Part shown: piece by piece, positions 19,926 to 32,721 of the stretch
Layout of the letters: each line of letters opens with the position of its first letter
Position numbering within the stretch: the first letter of the stretch is position 1
Source: Siniperca chuatsi
Lineage: Eukaryota; Chordata; Actinopteri; Centrarchiformes; Sinipercidae
NCBI RefSeq assembly: GCF_020085105.1
Contig: NC_058057.1
Coordinates: forward strand, 28,079,042 to 28,143,041
Reading direction: 5' to 3'
Length of the DNA: 64,000 bases
Notes under the pieces: generated by a model
What the model was told of the DNA's origin: nothing
The model's input: the letters and a program-made list of their open reading frames with translations, nothing else
Database searches by the model: none
Program-made: the position numbers and the translations under genes

Positions 19926-21314
19926 AGCTCTCTCTGTGCTAGTCATGCATTTGGGTCCAGCCACGGTGTACCACAACAGTACGCAGTCCAGTTTTCTACT
20001 ATTTTACATATTGATCATATTGATCGTATTGATCGTAGTCTTAAGGTAAAGGTCAATTGCTCCATACAGTTTATTTCACTGACAGCTGCCGTCGTTTGAT
20101 TGTCGGTTTGCCTGCAGAGTATTTCAAAGAGATGTTCATCCTGTGCCATGAGTTATAATAATAATAATAATATATATATGTGATAAAAGATCAATCAACT
20201 TCTATTCCAAAGTGTTTCATTAACGATTTCTTTACAGTAAAGTGTGCAAGCCCAAAACAGATGAAAATGATCAGCCATGATACGCTCTTTGTGTAAATTT
20301 CACACAGCATTATGTTCTTTGAACTTACTGACTTAGACTAAATCAGGTAGTTCAGTAACTTTCCCAAATATCCTCCCCATCGTCGTCAGATACCTCCAGG
20401 CCGAGAGGACGGAGGAGGACGGAGGCACCAAATGTCTCCACCTTTGCTGACGTGAACAAAGACTCGGAGGACGCAGGGACAGGGCTCCGAATGTTGTCTG
20501 GTTATCTGCCAAATGGCATCTGGAGTCAGTGAACTAACTAACCGAGCAGCTGCAGTCAAACTGAACAGCAGTTAGTTACCCCCCGTTCTGCCTGCTCATT
20601 TGGCTGATATCAGGCTGCTGAACGCACCACCAGGCTGCCGTACGGAGCCTCAGCTGCCGAACAGCAGAGCGGCCACAGGGGCATCGGCGATCAATGAGCC
20701 GATCAATAAAATAGCTGCAGCCGTCAATCAGCTCGGTTTTGGTTCACATGGTTTCACATTTTAACCAGAGTTTGATGGAGCGGCTGAACCTCCTGCTCTG
20801 GCAACATTGTCGATCAACTTCATCGGTAATTACCAATCAGGCTCGTTCTGAGTTCAAACTATCTGACCGTGTTTTTGCTGATTTATTGGTTTTCGCAGAA
20901 GTTGAAAGATCAAATCCTCCAAAATGATGAAGAAATAAAATCGTGTGTTAATGCTGACGATTCATTACTGCAGTAATGATACACACACATATAACCTTCA
21001 AACCAACATTATTAAGTTTAAAAGATGAGTGATAAATGATGATAATGAACAAAAAGTTTTAAAAAGACTTCAACATAGAAAAGTGTTTTAATGCATATTT
21101 GTATTAAGGTCTGATTTCAACGACAACACTGATATAAATGAACTTAAAGAGGCAGAAAAGTCTTCACTCGTCCATATTCTGCTCCGAAAAATGTTCAGAG
21201 GAGCAAAGACACGAGTCCAGATCACTAAACATCGGACACTGTCAGGTGGGATCCCTCGTGTGTTTCAGATGTCTTCAGCCAACCCGTCGCCAGAATACCA
21301 CGGACACGTGCAGT
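19926..21314. other. no gene recognised
   Basis: AT-rich with short simple repeats (TTGATCGTA words near 20010-20036; TAA/TA run 20156-20180). The 20560-20740 part is GC-richer unique sequence with repeated GCTGCCG/GCTGC words and GATCAAT motifs, possibly regulatory. Confidence 0.4.
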
Positions 21315-21440
21315 CTGTACGCTTCAAATGTTTAATCTGTACGCTTCAAATGTTTAATCTGTACGCTTCAAATGTTTAATCTGTACGCTTCAAATGTTTA
21401 ATCTGTACGCTTCAGATGTTTAATCTGTACGCTTCAAATG
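21315..21440 (+). repeat. 22-bp minisatellite, ~5.7 copies
   Basis: The unit CTGTACGCTTCAAATGTTTAAT repeats with a single A-to-G change (CTTCAGATG) in one copy, so the array is young. No frame or element boundary is linked to it. Confidence 0.95.
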
Positions 21441-24017
21441 CTGCGGTTGGTCTGGTTAGGATTAGGCAAAGATCATGATTTGGATGATGTCACTATAAAA
21501 ATGTCCACTGAACTCGCCACCATCCAACCAAACCTGCTACAAGTAAGAAAATCAGCTCTCAAAGACGTCATCTGAACTATGTCTCTCTGACACGTGTTGT
21601 AGAAATGCTGATATGAGACGTGTTAGATGTATTAAAACATACAGACTGTAGAATCTGCTCCTCAGCAGACACTTTTCTGCATCGTCTACAGTCGTTTTAT
21701 TTAGTCGAATCTCTTCACTCACACGTCCACGGGACGTCAGGAGTGAGAGACATCTAGATGTCTTTATCGAAGAAGATATCAAAGAGCCTCACGTCCTGCC
21801 AGTGTCCCCAAGAGGAAACAAGGTTTCACAGCCGGTTCGGCTCATCCACCTGAAAAACCATCACACACCATTTTTTATTTTCAGTGTCAGAAGTAAAGTA
21901 AAAAACACTTTGATGCTAGTGATCAAGGGATTGTGACAGTTTCATTTTATTCAGAGATGAACATTAGATGGGACACATATCAGCTGACTCTGGATCAGCT
22001 GAACCTGCAGCTGGGTCCAGCCTTCAGGCGACCTCATGCGAGAACATTTTGTGTATCTTTATCCCTCGCTTCTCTCTGACTTGCTTCTGTGAGGTCTGTT
22101 TGTACGAGCTGGATTCAACAAACTGCACAAACTTGTTGTAAATTGCTTGTTTCAACTTGATGAACGCCACCTGTTCATGAAGAGGCCACCAGTGGTGCAC
22201 TGCCGATCATTTGCATAAATGACACCCCCAAATTGTCCATTTAAGGCTACTTGTGCTGCTCCATTTGAGGTCAAGTTTAATTCACAGGAAGAGTGAAAAG
22301 AAAAAGTCCTTCTGTCAGACAACAGAACAAATGTAGGAGCAGAAAAACAAAAGTTAGATGCCAAGAGACATTTTAAACATCAAAAAGTTCTCCAGTCACA
22401 GAGTTTAAAAAATTATAAATACAAGAAAACTGTGACAAGTTCTATTAAATCACTCATAAGTACAATGTGTGTGAGAGAACAGTTTCAGGGCAAAGCACCA
22501 GTAGCACAACCTGGACCTGCCCTGCAGACGAGCTGCTGGGATTTACCAACACGCACCTGCAACAGGCACAGGTGTTTCACACGTCACCTTTTACTCTGGT
22601 GAAAGAACAGAAGGTCACTGCCAGGCGGCGTCAGAGAGAGCTGCCTGCAGGTGACGGCCTTTTGTTTACAATGACATCAACGTACATTTGCATTAACAAA
22701 CACACACACTCTAATCTATCACTCTAACACAGACATTAATCAGTTTCATGGGAAGCTGTCTGTGTTTATGATCCTGTTTTATTTTCCAGGCAGAGCAGCA
22801 GTGATCAGCATCAGAGCTGCTGCTGACGACGGTCGTCATGTCGGCGCTCAGCCATGTGGATTTACGGCCGAGAGACTGAAACTAGCAGGAACACGTCTGG
22901 TTTTACCAAACAAACGGCAAGCTGGTGGAGCAGAGCTCAGGAGGACAGACAGATGTTCCACGAAGGACAACTAAAGACAAACAGCGTGAAAACCTCCAGG
23001 TCCAAGTCAGACAACAGATCTGCACGCTGATAAACTCATAGAGCAGCATGCTGATCTCACCTGAAACATGCGTGACCACTTCTAGACGCGCATTCGTGAC
23101 AGGTTCAAAGATAATACACTCATCGTCAAAAATACAAATCTGTCACGTTAAAAGTGCGTGAGCGACGCTCTGAGCGCTGAGAGCGAACCAGAGCAGCAGC
23201 AGACGAACAGCGAGCTGAAAGTCTCCGTGAAGCCGAGCTGCAGGTTCAGCTGATGGTTCAGCAGCAGAGACACCGACACACCGTCACGCTGTTTTCACAT
23301 TGTCATTTGATAAATTTTTATTGCAAAAATATTTATTATAGCCGCTTTAAAAAGTAAAATTAGTTATTTTAGTTATTTCTAATGCGGCCCCCTCACCCCC
23401 CCCCTACAAACTAGCAATTAAAATCCTCGGGAGCGAAGACTGTGCAGCTCTTTTATCTGACTGTCTGAGCTCTAGTCCTCTGCTCTGCAGTATAATGAAA
23501 TTGGGAGTTGGTCGAAATGCAGAAAAAACTAAAGAGAATCATTAATGAAGAAGCTCTGGACCAACTTCACACTTCTTGGTATTTATTTAAACATTTTCTG
23601 TCAGTGGGAGAGCGAACACCAAGCACGCTTCATCAGGCAAAGCTCCACCTCAGGTTCGCCCACAGGAGCCTGCAGCTCTGTGATTGGTTGTTGTGTGGGG
23701 CTGTACAGTACAGGCTGTTCAGAGGTCATGTGGGGTCACACAGGAAGCCTGCAGGTCAGGATTACTCAGCCTGTCATCAGCTGTCTGTAATGACCAATAA
23801 GAAGCCCTGTTACAGCCTCTGACCTCATCGACGGCGAGGTCACGGTCGCCTCCGGTCATTAGAACAGGATGATAACCAAGCTGACCTTCAGCTCCTCAGT
23901 TCAGACAAGATGTTTCACCTGTCGGAGTTCCTTCCACAGCTGCCGTCTGGTTGGTTGCGACGACAGACAGGACAGTGTGTATTAAAAAGACCACACAGAA
24001 GACCGGAGGAGGTCTGC
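21441..24017. other. no gene recognised
   Basis: Unique sequence without sustained frames; longest frame 104 codons (23508-23822) in GC-balanced sequence with no motif. Short poly-C (23394-23404). Nothing that supports an exon. Confidence 0.4.
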
Positions 24018-24039
24018 GGTGAGATCAGAACAGCTCTCC

Positions 24040-24160
24040 AGACCACCAGAGGATGAATCCTGGCGAGTCATCATTAAGCCAACAGGCCCATTTAATTACA
24101 CTTTAAATCACTACATTAAAACAGGGTTCAGTATTTGGCAGCAGTTTGTCTACAGGTGTA
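24040..24160. promoter_or_regulatory. candidate conserved non-coding element (short)
   Basis: A block with CATTAAGCC, CCATTTAATTACAC and TTTAAATCACTAC words, closely packed homeodomain-type cores bounded by ordinary sequence. Weak call. Confidence 0.2.
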
Positions 24161-24667
24161 CCAGAGACCGGCAGGTAAATACCAGGCAGTCGAAATCCCA
24201 TCATGCTTCAGTTTTACGCATAGACAGGTTGTTTTAGTTTGTTTACTTTGTGTTTCCGCATGAACACGTTTCCCACTGGACTGAAGCTGTGTCTTTTTGT
24301 TTGGAAATATATAAATATAAATATTTGGAAAAGGGGGCGCTAACAGGACTTGAGACTGTCAGTGTGTCTGTCTCTAACTCTGATATCAAAGACTTGTTCA
24401 ACTTTAAATATTTTCTGTTTATGTCTCTGAAACATGTATCACATATAGAACAAGTACTTCCTGTTACATTTTTAATACATTTAGATTTATAAGATCAATA
24501 AAAAGATAATGACTGGAGGATTAAATTACTTAAATCTCTTTAAATAATTAGATGAATTATACCTGCACAATAAACATTGTTGGTCAGTTTAAGAGATTTA
24601 ATGTAATCTCCACATTTAATAATGAATAATTCAAAAGATAGGAGAGATTTAGAAAACATGGACTTAA

Positions 24668-24705
24668 AATGAGTACATTGACAGGAAATGGTCAATGTAC
24701 TCATT
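24668..24705. repeat. perfect 15-bp hairpin
   Basis: AATGAGTACATTGAC is followed after 8 nt (AGGAAATG) by its exact reverse complement. It lies in AT-rich sequence with no T-run or tRNA-like feature next to it. Confidence 0.9.
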
Positions 24706-25162
24706 CAACGCTTCAAACTTAATTATATCAGTTATATCAAGTGTCCACCAAAATGCTTTTGTGTATGAATTATCATAAAATAAATATTTTAATGTGTCTT
24801 TATTTATCTTTACAAAAATTACATTTATTGACATCCTGAGGTATAAAGTTAAAGAGTTAAATGCTGTTGTGCTAAATTTGGAAATGCACTTTTGTTTTTG
24901 TACTGTGTGACATCATCAGTGAGTCACAGATGACATCACCTGATGAACCTGGGGCACGTTCAATCTGAAAACCACGGGCACCGCTTTGCTGCGGTTTCTG
25001 GGCTGAACGACATGTTTCCTCTGGTTTGGTGGGTGTGTCAGAGGTGTTACCCAATCAGCAGCGAAGTATACACAACAGGGCGTTCACCATTTCCCTTTAA
25101 ACAAACGTGTGTGTAACAGCAGTGAATGGATGAGTTTAAACTGTAGCAGCTGTTCTTCCTAC

Positions 25163-25368
25163 CGTCAGTCAGGTGAGTCAGTCAGGTGCGTCACTCAGGT
25201 GAGTCAGTCAGGTGCGTCACTCAGGTGAGTCAGTCAGGTGAGTCAGTCAGGTGCGTCACTCAGGTGAGTCAGTCAGGTGAGTCAGTCAGGTGCGTCACTC
25301 AGGTGAGTCACTCAGGTGAGTCAGTCAGGTGAGTCAGTCAGGTGAGTCAGTCAGGTGAGTCAGTGACT
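25163..25368 (+). repeat. 13-bp minisatellite with two variant units
   Basis: About 16 copies of CAGGTGAGTCAGT, with the variant CAGGTGCGTCACT interspersed in a semi-regular order. Each unit contains GTGAGTCA, an AP-1-like core (TGAGTCA) and also a CAG/GTGAGT donor-like word, so the array is a cluster of potential AP-1 sites or cryptic donors. Confidence 0.95.
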
Positions 25369-27020
25369 TTACTTTTTGACATTTTAGGGTGCATTCACAT
25401 CAAACCTGGTTGCTTTGCTTAAAACGAACTCTGGTACCTTTGCCTGTTTAGTTCAGTCGTTTGTTCTGGTGTGAAAGCTGTCAAACTCTGGTGCGGATCA
25501 AGCGATCAGACTGAGACCATTTGGAAATGGGGGTCCGGTTCCAAGCGGACTCTGGTGCGGTTTGTTTGTGGTGTGAAAGAAGAACGGACCAATTACAGGA
25601 CTTTATGATAGTAAATATGTGATTTTAGCATCAAATCAAAATCCATCTGCAGTCTAATAATACTAGTAATGCTCATAATCAGTTATTATCAGCTCTTTGT
25701 GACTCCAGAGAACATAATTAAACACATAAGAAGCATGAAGGTAAGTTGATTTCATTACGTTGGTCCATGAAGCTCTGATGATTCAGGATGACATCACCAA
25801 AACTGTCCAATCAATGAGGTACCTGGCAGTTATGTGGCTTCATGTTTACTCCTCTTGCAGCACACATTAATTAGCATCAATGTGATGTTTAGCCAAAAGA
25901 TTAAATCTGGCACATTTACAGTCAAGAATTACAGACACAAACGAGTTTAGACAAACATCATCATCATATAAAAGATGCAGTAATGACTAAAGCTAATGAA
26001 AGCCATTATACAGTAGAACTGACACATACAAGACAATCACGACTTTGTTCTTTATACTTCATTTGGACTTAAGTTCCACAATAAATCAACAAATAAACGG
26101 CACAGATTAACAACACAGGCAACAAGAGCACACAGGAAATAAAAGCAGGATACTCATCATAAAACCACCATATATAAAAAACATAAAATGTTCACTTTCT
26201 TTAATGTTTTCTTCAAACTGTGAGCTCAGCTTTGGGTGATTTAAACTGATGAAATGATATTTGAGATGAAGACTCTCAGGGCAGAAATACTGCGTGACAC
26301 AACCACCGGGATCTACTTTACTGTGAGGATGAATACCCTCACCTCCCTCATCGGCTCTGTGACATCAGGAGGACGAGGGCAACATGAATAAATCAGACTT
26401 CAGCCAGCTAATCTAAACCTGCACCCCTGACACATAACATCCCTCTGAACTTTCAAACTTAATCTCACTCGATAGATTCAAATAAAACACTCACCACTCT
26501 GGCGTCTCCCCGGGTCTGCTGGGAAAATGTCTGATCTCATTGCAACACTGCTTCTGACATCAGACGATGAGACCATCGCCAGGTCAGAGCATGACATCAT
26601 AGTATGACGTCACAGATTAGCTAACCTGTTCAGACCGGCAGCGTGAGACACGACATGTGAACCAGACAAGAGATGTCCCGAGCCGATCCCAATCAGCCTA
26701 TCGGTGCTGGTCCGGGCGTATTTTAAAGGATCAGCATTTGATCGGGTTTATTTTAACCGATGCCGGTCTTCACTGAACTCTACTGTGTTTTGTCCACCTC
26801 AGCCTTCTGGTGTCGCAGCTCTACAGTTCAGCATTTCACCGCTGAAAGTGAAAATTAGTGTGAATGTGAAAAATGATTCAGTTCTGACACTGAGGTGGGT
26901 AAAACACACAGATTCAATAATTATCATGATCAAAGCTCAGTGTAGAAAACATTCAGGAAGCAGCTTCTCGTGTTGAGCCGGGACTGACGTCACTTCCACC
27001 GGTTAAAAAGACAAACGTTT
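25369..27020. other. no gene recognised; one faint transposon-like patch
   Basis: Unique sequence for the most part. Around 26672-26770 GATCCCAATCAGCCTATCGGTGCTGG and a following GATCGGG/CCGATGCCGGT region resemble a common fish DNA-transposon end, too decayed to name. No frame above 90 codons. Confidence 0.35.
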
Positions 27021-27173
27021 GAGTGCCTTGGTTTCCAAATGGTTACAGCACATGCCATGTAACCATAACGTCGCCGGTTCGACTCCAGCCGTCGACCTTT
27101 GTTGTCATGCCCCTCTCTCTCCCTTCATTTCCTCTCTGCCTCTTCACCTCACTCTGTCCAATAAAGGCAAAAC
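27021..27173 (+). mobile_element. tRNA-headed SINE fragment
   Basis: Head with ATGGTTACAGCACATGCC and a B box GGTTCGACTCC, then CAACCTTTGTTGTCATGCCCC-type body with CTCTCTCCC and the end CCAATAAAGGCAAAAC. This layout matches a widespread teleost SINE. The A box is degraded and no target duplication is seen. Confidence 0.6.
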
Positions 27174-27394
27174 CACCTGAGAAACAGTTTGGAAAGGGGC
27201 GGGCACTTTCAAAAAAATACTTGGCAGGTGATTGGATGAACCATCTGTCTATCAAGGGCTAACTTCAACCAATCAGATCAACGAGCCATATGACGTAAAT
27301 CAAACTCTTGCCAAAGCCAGTCGGGAGAAGAGCGAAAGTGTCTTTTCCATCGAGACAAGCCTTCAGTGCCATTCTTTGCTATTTCTTTCAATGA

Positions 27395-27828
27395 AGAAAT
27401 TACGGTGGCTGAGACGTATCGAACAAACTGCATGTCCAAAACGCTTTGCGAATTCGAAGAACACAAGTGCATTAACAGAAAACACAAATGCAAATATCAC
27501 AACATAACAACGGATCCTGGCAAAGAAACGGCCGACTATTATTGCCTACACATGTGGAGAGAAGTTCTTGCCCAGCGATAGTAATCATAGTTAGCTAGCA
27601 AACAACGTTTCCCTTACTTCTCAAACGGACAAGAACTTTCCTCTTCCACACGTGTAGGCAATAATAGTCGGCCCGTTTCGTTGCCAGGATCCGTTGTTGC
27701 TCACTTCCGTTGTTATGTTGTGGCTTTTGCATTCGTGTTGTGTTTTCCGTTAATGCGCTTTTGTTTTTCAAATTTGCAAAGCGTTTTGGATATGCAGCTC
27801 GTTCGGCACATCTCGGCCACCGTAAGAA
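27395..27828. repeat. inverted pair of a dispersed repeat (~180-205-bp arms)
   Basis: Left arm 27395-27576 and right arm 27624-27828 are reverse complements at roughly 80-85% by eye. They share TACGGTGGC-GAG, CCAAAACGCTTTGC, GCATTAAC-GAAAACACAA, CACAACATAACAACGGA, GGATCCTGGCAA-GAAACG and CGACTATTATTGCCTACAC. The spacer is ~47 bp. Open frames on both strands read through the arms (GCATTAAC... encodes related peptides either way), so they are by-products. Either two head-to-head insertions or a foldback element. Confidence 0.75.
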
Positions 27829-29420
27829 ATGCTCTCCAGTTCTGATGTGACTGATGCTATGAGCCGCCATTGTTGTTTTTGAATGAACAGCCGCTTCTCG
27901 CTGTCATAACACCTAAACCGTGCCCATAGCTGCCAGTAGTTGGTCTGAGCCACTGTAGTTCGGCCACAAGCGCATAACTTGAAGCTTGGCAAGATGGATT
28001 CTCACGTGATCTTGTGATCTCGCGAACCCAGCTGCCTCACAAGGTAAGCAGCTCATATCAGCTGTCATTAATTAATGTTAATTCAGTGAGAAACTTGATG
28101 ACAGAACAAAAGTAAACCTGGCTGTTGGTTTGTGAGTCTGAACTCGACCAAAGATCCTCTGTGAGGGAAGAAGCTCCACACTGTGACACCGCTGTCCAAT
28201 CAGAGTGTTTCTGTAGCTCCAACAGAGTGAGACGTCTGATCTCTAGCTGACTGCTTCACGGCCATTTCAGGAGCCACATTCTCCAGTTAAACTTTGATTC
28301 AAACAGATACTCAATATTAAAGGACATCAGACAGCTTTGTTGTTTGTTGTTGGATGGTGGATTTGTCCCCCTGCTTCCAGTCTTTGTGCTAAGCTAGGCT
28401 AACCATGGCCTGGACCTGTCTACATGCTGGACAGTCTTATTATTCTACACATGTCACATCACTGACCATTTGATTCCCATATTCAGGTTTCCTTCCAGCT
28501 GATTCCAGACCTGTCTGAACAGAATGTAGATGATGTAACATGAAGTGTTTAAAGACAAACAAATCATGTTACACAACTGGAGCTGTTGGTTAATCAGGAC
28601 TCCAGGTGATAATGTGACCATCAGTGTTAAAGTTAGTGTGGAATTTAGAATAAATTATAACTAAATTATTTATTTTACTTCATGTTAATTAGATTTATTG
28701 ACATTAAATTATCCAAATTAAGTGAAAATAAGAATAATTACTCAGCAATTTACTGCCAAAAAAACCATACACATCCTGTTCAAACACACAGAACTTTATT
28801 TAAATTGTAGTGGCAAAAAGTGTCAGACTGAAGTCAGATCTCATAACTTTCGTCATTACTGTCATCAGATCTGTGTATTTCTCAGTGTCCAGCTCCTGTT
28901 TAAGGACACAGGTTTCCCAGAAGCCTCGGCGGCTCTGTGACTCCTCTGAAGAGGTAATGCATCAAAGCGACAGGCCAATCAGCAGCCGCTCTGCTCTTCA
29001 TCCAGTATGATTAACTGTAATTAATCTGGTTACTGTGTGAAGTGTGAAGTATGCTGAGCCGCCTCGTTTATCTTCGTTATGTAACTGCAGGAGGAAGAGG
29101 AGTCCCTGTCCTGCTGCTCAGTCATCTGTGAACTCTGATAAGAGCTGATTTAGTCTTTTATTTTCAGGAATATAGGAATTCGACTTCATTCGTTCTTTTC
29201 TTCTTTCTTATTAAGACGAGTAGAGAAACTCAGTAGAAAAGCTTCAGGTTCAATTTGAACCCAGAACAGTAGATTAGATTTTATTTGACTAGATAAAGCT
29301 TTAACACTGTTTTGTTTCCAAGTGAACACTATCATATATATTTTGTATCAAGCAGCTCTTTATTGATAATCCACCCGCGGACTCCATGTTTTTTTGTAAG
29401 TGAAATGCACCATGGTCTCT
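27829..29420. other. no gene; contains a short dispersed repeat core
   Basis: The right arm's flank continues to about 28030 as possible repeat body (CTTGCCAAGC/CAAGATGG region). At 28366-28404 CCCCCTGCTTCCAGTCTTTG-type sequence with GCTAAGCTAGGCTAACC recurs at 33634-33675 and, inverted, at 57626-57680. The rest is AT-rich unique sequence. Confidence 0.45.
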
Positions 29421-29424
29421 CCTT

Positions 29425-29633
29425 TCATGCACACATTCATACACTTCCATGCAAGGTGCCAACTGCTCATCAGAAAGAAACTCGTCATTCTCACACACTG
29501 ATGGCACCGCCTTTGGGAGAAATTTGGGGTTCAGTTTCTTGGCCAAGGACACTTTGACATGCGGGCCAGGAAAGCCGGGGATCGAATCGCCGATCTTCCG
29601 ATTAGTGGGCGACCCCTCTACCTCTAGCCGTCC
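29425..29633 (-). mobile_element. tRNA-headed SINE, older copy
   Basis: On the minus strand the head GACGGCTAGAGGTAGAGGGGTCG leads to a B-box-like GATTCGATCCCCGG, then CATGTCAAAGTGTCCTTGGCCAAGA (the mature-SINE phrase), ACTGAACCCC and a GAATGTGTG-type 3' region. It is related to the 17774-17904 fragment. A 146-codon frame on this strand (29741-29301) is carried by the SINE and is not a gene. Confidence 0.65.
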
Positions 29634-30434
29634 ACAGGCTTCTTGTACCTTTGACTTTTTATCAAAGTCAAAGTGTTCTAAAGATTTCTGATTGTCTATG
29701 AGAACATGAACCAGATCTGTAATAAAGGAGCAGTAAGTCATTTTTTCATGGTGGAAATCTCAAAACCTCCCGAGACTCTGATGATCCTGATGATGGAGAC
29801 GAGCATGTGAAAGATATAAAAACCACAGAAGAAGTTTTTTATGGAGAGGTGAGATAGTAAAACTCCTTGAAGCTTTTTTAATGATCCAGGTTACAGCGGC
29901 CTGATGGGAGACGTTTTCTGTCGGCCATATGTCTGTACGTCACTGTCATTAAGCTTTACTACTCCATGCTGATAAACTCACATTAACACACTCATCTGTA
30001 TCAACACACACACACACACATACACACTCTGTATAAAACCTTATATTCTTTTTTACAGCATCAGTATTCAGCCTGTACGGCACAAACAGCTGCTGTGATG
30101 ACAGATATATGATCGCCGTAGTAAAACTGGAAAATGCCAGATTAAGTGATATTTTATATGATGCCGTTAATTTAAAAAGGTCATTGGAAAAATCATTTAT
30201 TTCAGGGCAGAACGAGGAGACAGTGACATTACAGAGAGAGAGGGGCTTCATATCATAACAGTAAAACCTCTTTTCAGACTCTGGGTTTAACATAATACTA
30301 CAAGAAATGTCCACGTTGTCCTAATATTAATATCATTGACACCAAGCTGCTTATTGTGTTAATCAATCAGTGAAACTTTATTAGTACAGCACCTTTCATA
30401 CAGGTTACTGCAAGTGTTACAGATTACTGACAAG

Positions 30435-30726
30435 CAGAGGTGGAAGAAGTACTCAGATCTTCTGATTCAATAAAAATAGTAACACCACAGTGTAGAAATA
30501 CTCTGTTACAAGTAAAAGTCCTGCAGTGAAAGTCTTACTGAAGTAAACGTACAAAAGTATTAGCTTAAAAAATACTGAAAGTACCAGAAGGGAAAGTAGG
30601 TTACTCATTATTCAGAATGGCCCATTTCAGAACAATATATATTATATTAGTGGATTATAATTATTGATGCAGTAAAGGTGGGTATATAGTAGCATGAAAT
30701 GGAAATACTCAAGTATAGTGTTAACT
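30435..30726 (+). mobile_element. hAT-like non-autonomous repeat (CAGTGGTGGAA family), truncated
   Basis: Begins CAGAGGTGGAAGAAGTACTC and follows the family order: AAAGTCCTGCAGTGAAA, GGCCCATTTCAGAA, GGATTATAATTATTGATGCA, GAAATGGAAATACTCAAGTA. The distal terminus is missing. Confidence 0.75.
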
Positions 30727-32715
30727 GATGAGAAGACAACACAAAACAACAGTAAAAAGTGAAATAAAACCAATCAAATTTGAAAAAGTAGGTTAAAGAA
30801 AGAATGAAACAGACTGAAGACAACAACAAATAAAATAGATAAGAGGGAATAAAAAAATAAAACACGAATACAATAAAATAAATTTATAACTAAAACATTG
30901 TGATGAAAATGTTTGATTCTCACTTTGAGCTGAGCCAACAGCTCGGAGCATAAAAACTACAACCTGCTTCGCCAAAAGTTTTTGTCCGGCACTTTGGATC
31001 AACTGAAGGACTCGTGGGTCCTGGTTCACACACTAAAGATGAGTAAAATAATTTCAAAATCAATACGAAAACTGACTGCTGAAGTTTTGAAGCAGCCGCG
31101 CGGCCTGTGTTTCACCACTGAGCGACGTTCAGCCCTGTGAACTCTGTGTTCTGCCCCCACAGCGGGGACTCTTCTGGGCTCAGAAACTAAATGTGGACAC
31201 CGGTTCAGTTCTGAATTTCTGCAGTGATTTCAGGAAAAGATCCTGGTTGGAATAAGGCTATTGATCAGCTCGATGCCTCTTCGTGTTTAAGCCCAATGAA
31301 TCGGAAAGGTTTTCCAAAACCTCCAGATCGGCTCAGTTCTTTGTGTTGTCATGACGACTGCACCAGTATAGACAGCGATTAATTGGAGGCTAATGAAGGT
31401 TATTGGAGTCATGGAGTTATTGTTAGCCATGTTTATTTTATTCTATTTGTAAGGGAACTTTACCATTTAATGTATTGTACAGACTGAAGCTAATTTTCAC
31501 CTTCAGTCACTGAGCAGGTCACAGTTAACATACAGAGACAGAAAGGCACTAAACAAACAGGACGCATGATACAGTCAGTGAAAGGACAGTGTTTTAGTCA
31601 TGAAGTTAGTCAACTGAAAAACATGAAGTCAATAGATTTTCTTTCGTTTGGTCTTTTTACTGTTAAAGGTGAACTTCTGGAGAAAGAACTGAGAAAAGGG
31701 CCGGTTTTATATCCGTCCATGTGTCTCCGCTGCAGAACCACAGCGTACTCACAAAAGTATAAAGGCGACTGAACATCAACTGTGATGGATTATCACCGCC
31801 ACTGCGTGTCTTGGTAAAGGTCAAACTCAGAAGCTAAAATGATCTCAGACCTCTCAGGACGGCTGCTTGTTGTTGTATTGAAACGGAATAAAGAGGATGG
31901 ACGTCCTGACCTTTGACCTCCTGTATGACCCCGCCCTCTTCACACACCTTTCGGGGCATCTCCGTGTTGATCTAAGAGCTGCACAGGTGCACCATGGGAG
32001 CAGAGGCCGTGTCTTAATTATCATTTCCCATCTGGAAAGACATCAGAGAGTCTAAACGAGCCAATCAGATCGTCAAACAGAGATCTGCGTCTGCTGCCGC
32101 GTCTCATCATCAGGAAAAGATCTGTTCAAGACTTGTTGGTCTTGACTCGGGACTTCAGCCAAGACTTGAGACTTATTTATGGCTTGCAAAGCAACAACTT
32201 CAACCCACCTCTGGTTTTCTTATTTATTTATTAGCAGCAGGACTCTGGGGATGCAAATATCTTTCAGTCCAGACTGAAATATCTCAACAACTATCAGATG
32301 ATTGCTCTGAAAGGTTCCCAGTGGGTACAAATCACAGTTAACAATGAACGAATCTCACAAAACATATTAAACAGGATTAATCTCAGCAACAAGAAACGAG
32401 CACCTTCTCAAAAGACATCACAATCCCCCTCCACCTGTCTCACACTTGGTACATTCCGCCAGGTGCACCTCCATAAAAGCCAGTCTGGTTTGGCAGATCC
32501 AGGTTTAAAACAGAGGGTCAGGTGAACACAGAGACACAATATCCCAAATCTGTGTGAAGGTTTCAGACTGAAGTCATTTTACACAACCAAACTATCCAGA
32601 TCCTTGTGTAGGTGTAACCCTGTGACAGGTGTGTTTACGCTTTTAGTTTAGGTTTAGCTTGTAGGTTTTAGCCACAATAGCAGCGTGACTCTATACTTTA
32701 TACTCCACTCTCAGT
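30727..32715. other. no gene recognised
   Basis: AT-rich at first, then unique mixed sequence. 31960-32110 has CTTAATTATCATTTCCCATCTGG and CCAATCAGATCG, a short patch that could be regulatory. No supported exon. Confidence 0.4.
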
Positions 32716-32721
32716 CCCACA

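Noticed and set aside
29301-29741. 146-codon minus-strand frame
   Set aside because: Runs through a tRNA-headed SINE; no start context or domain.
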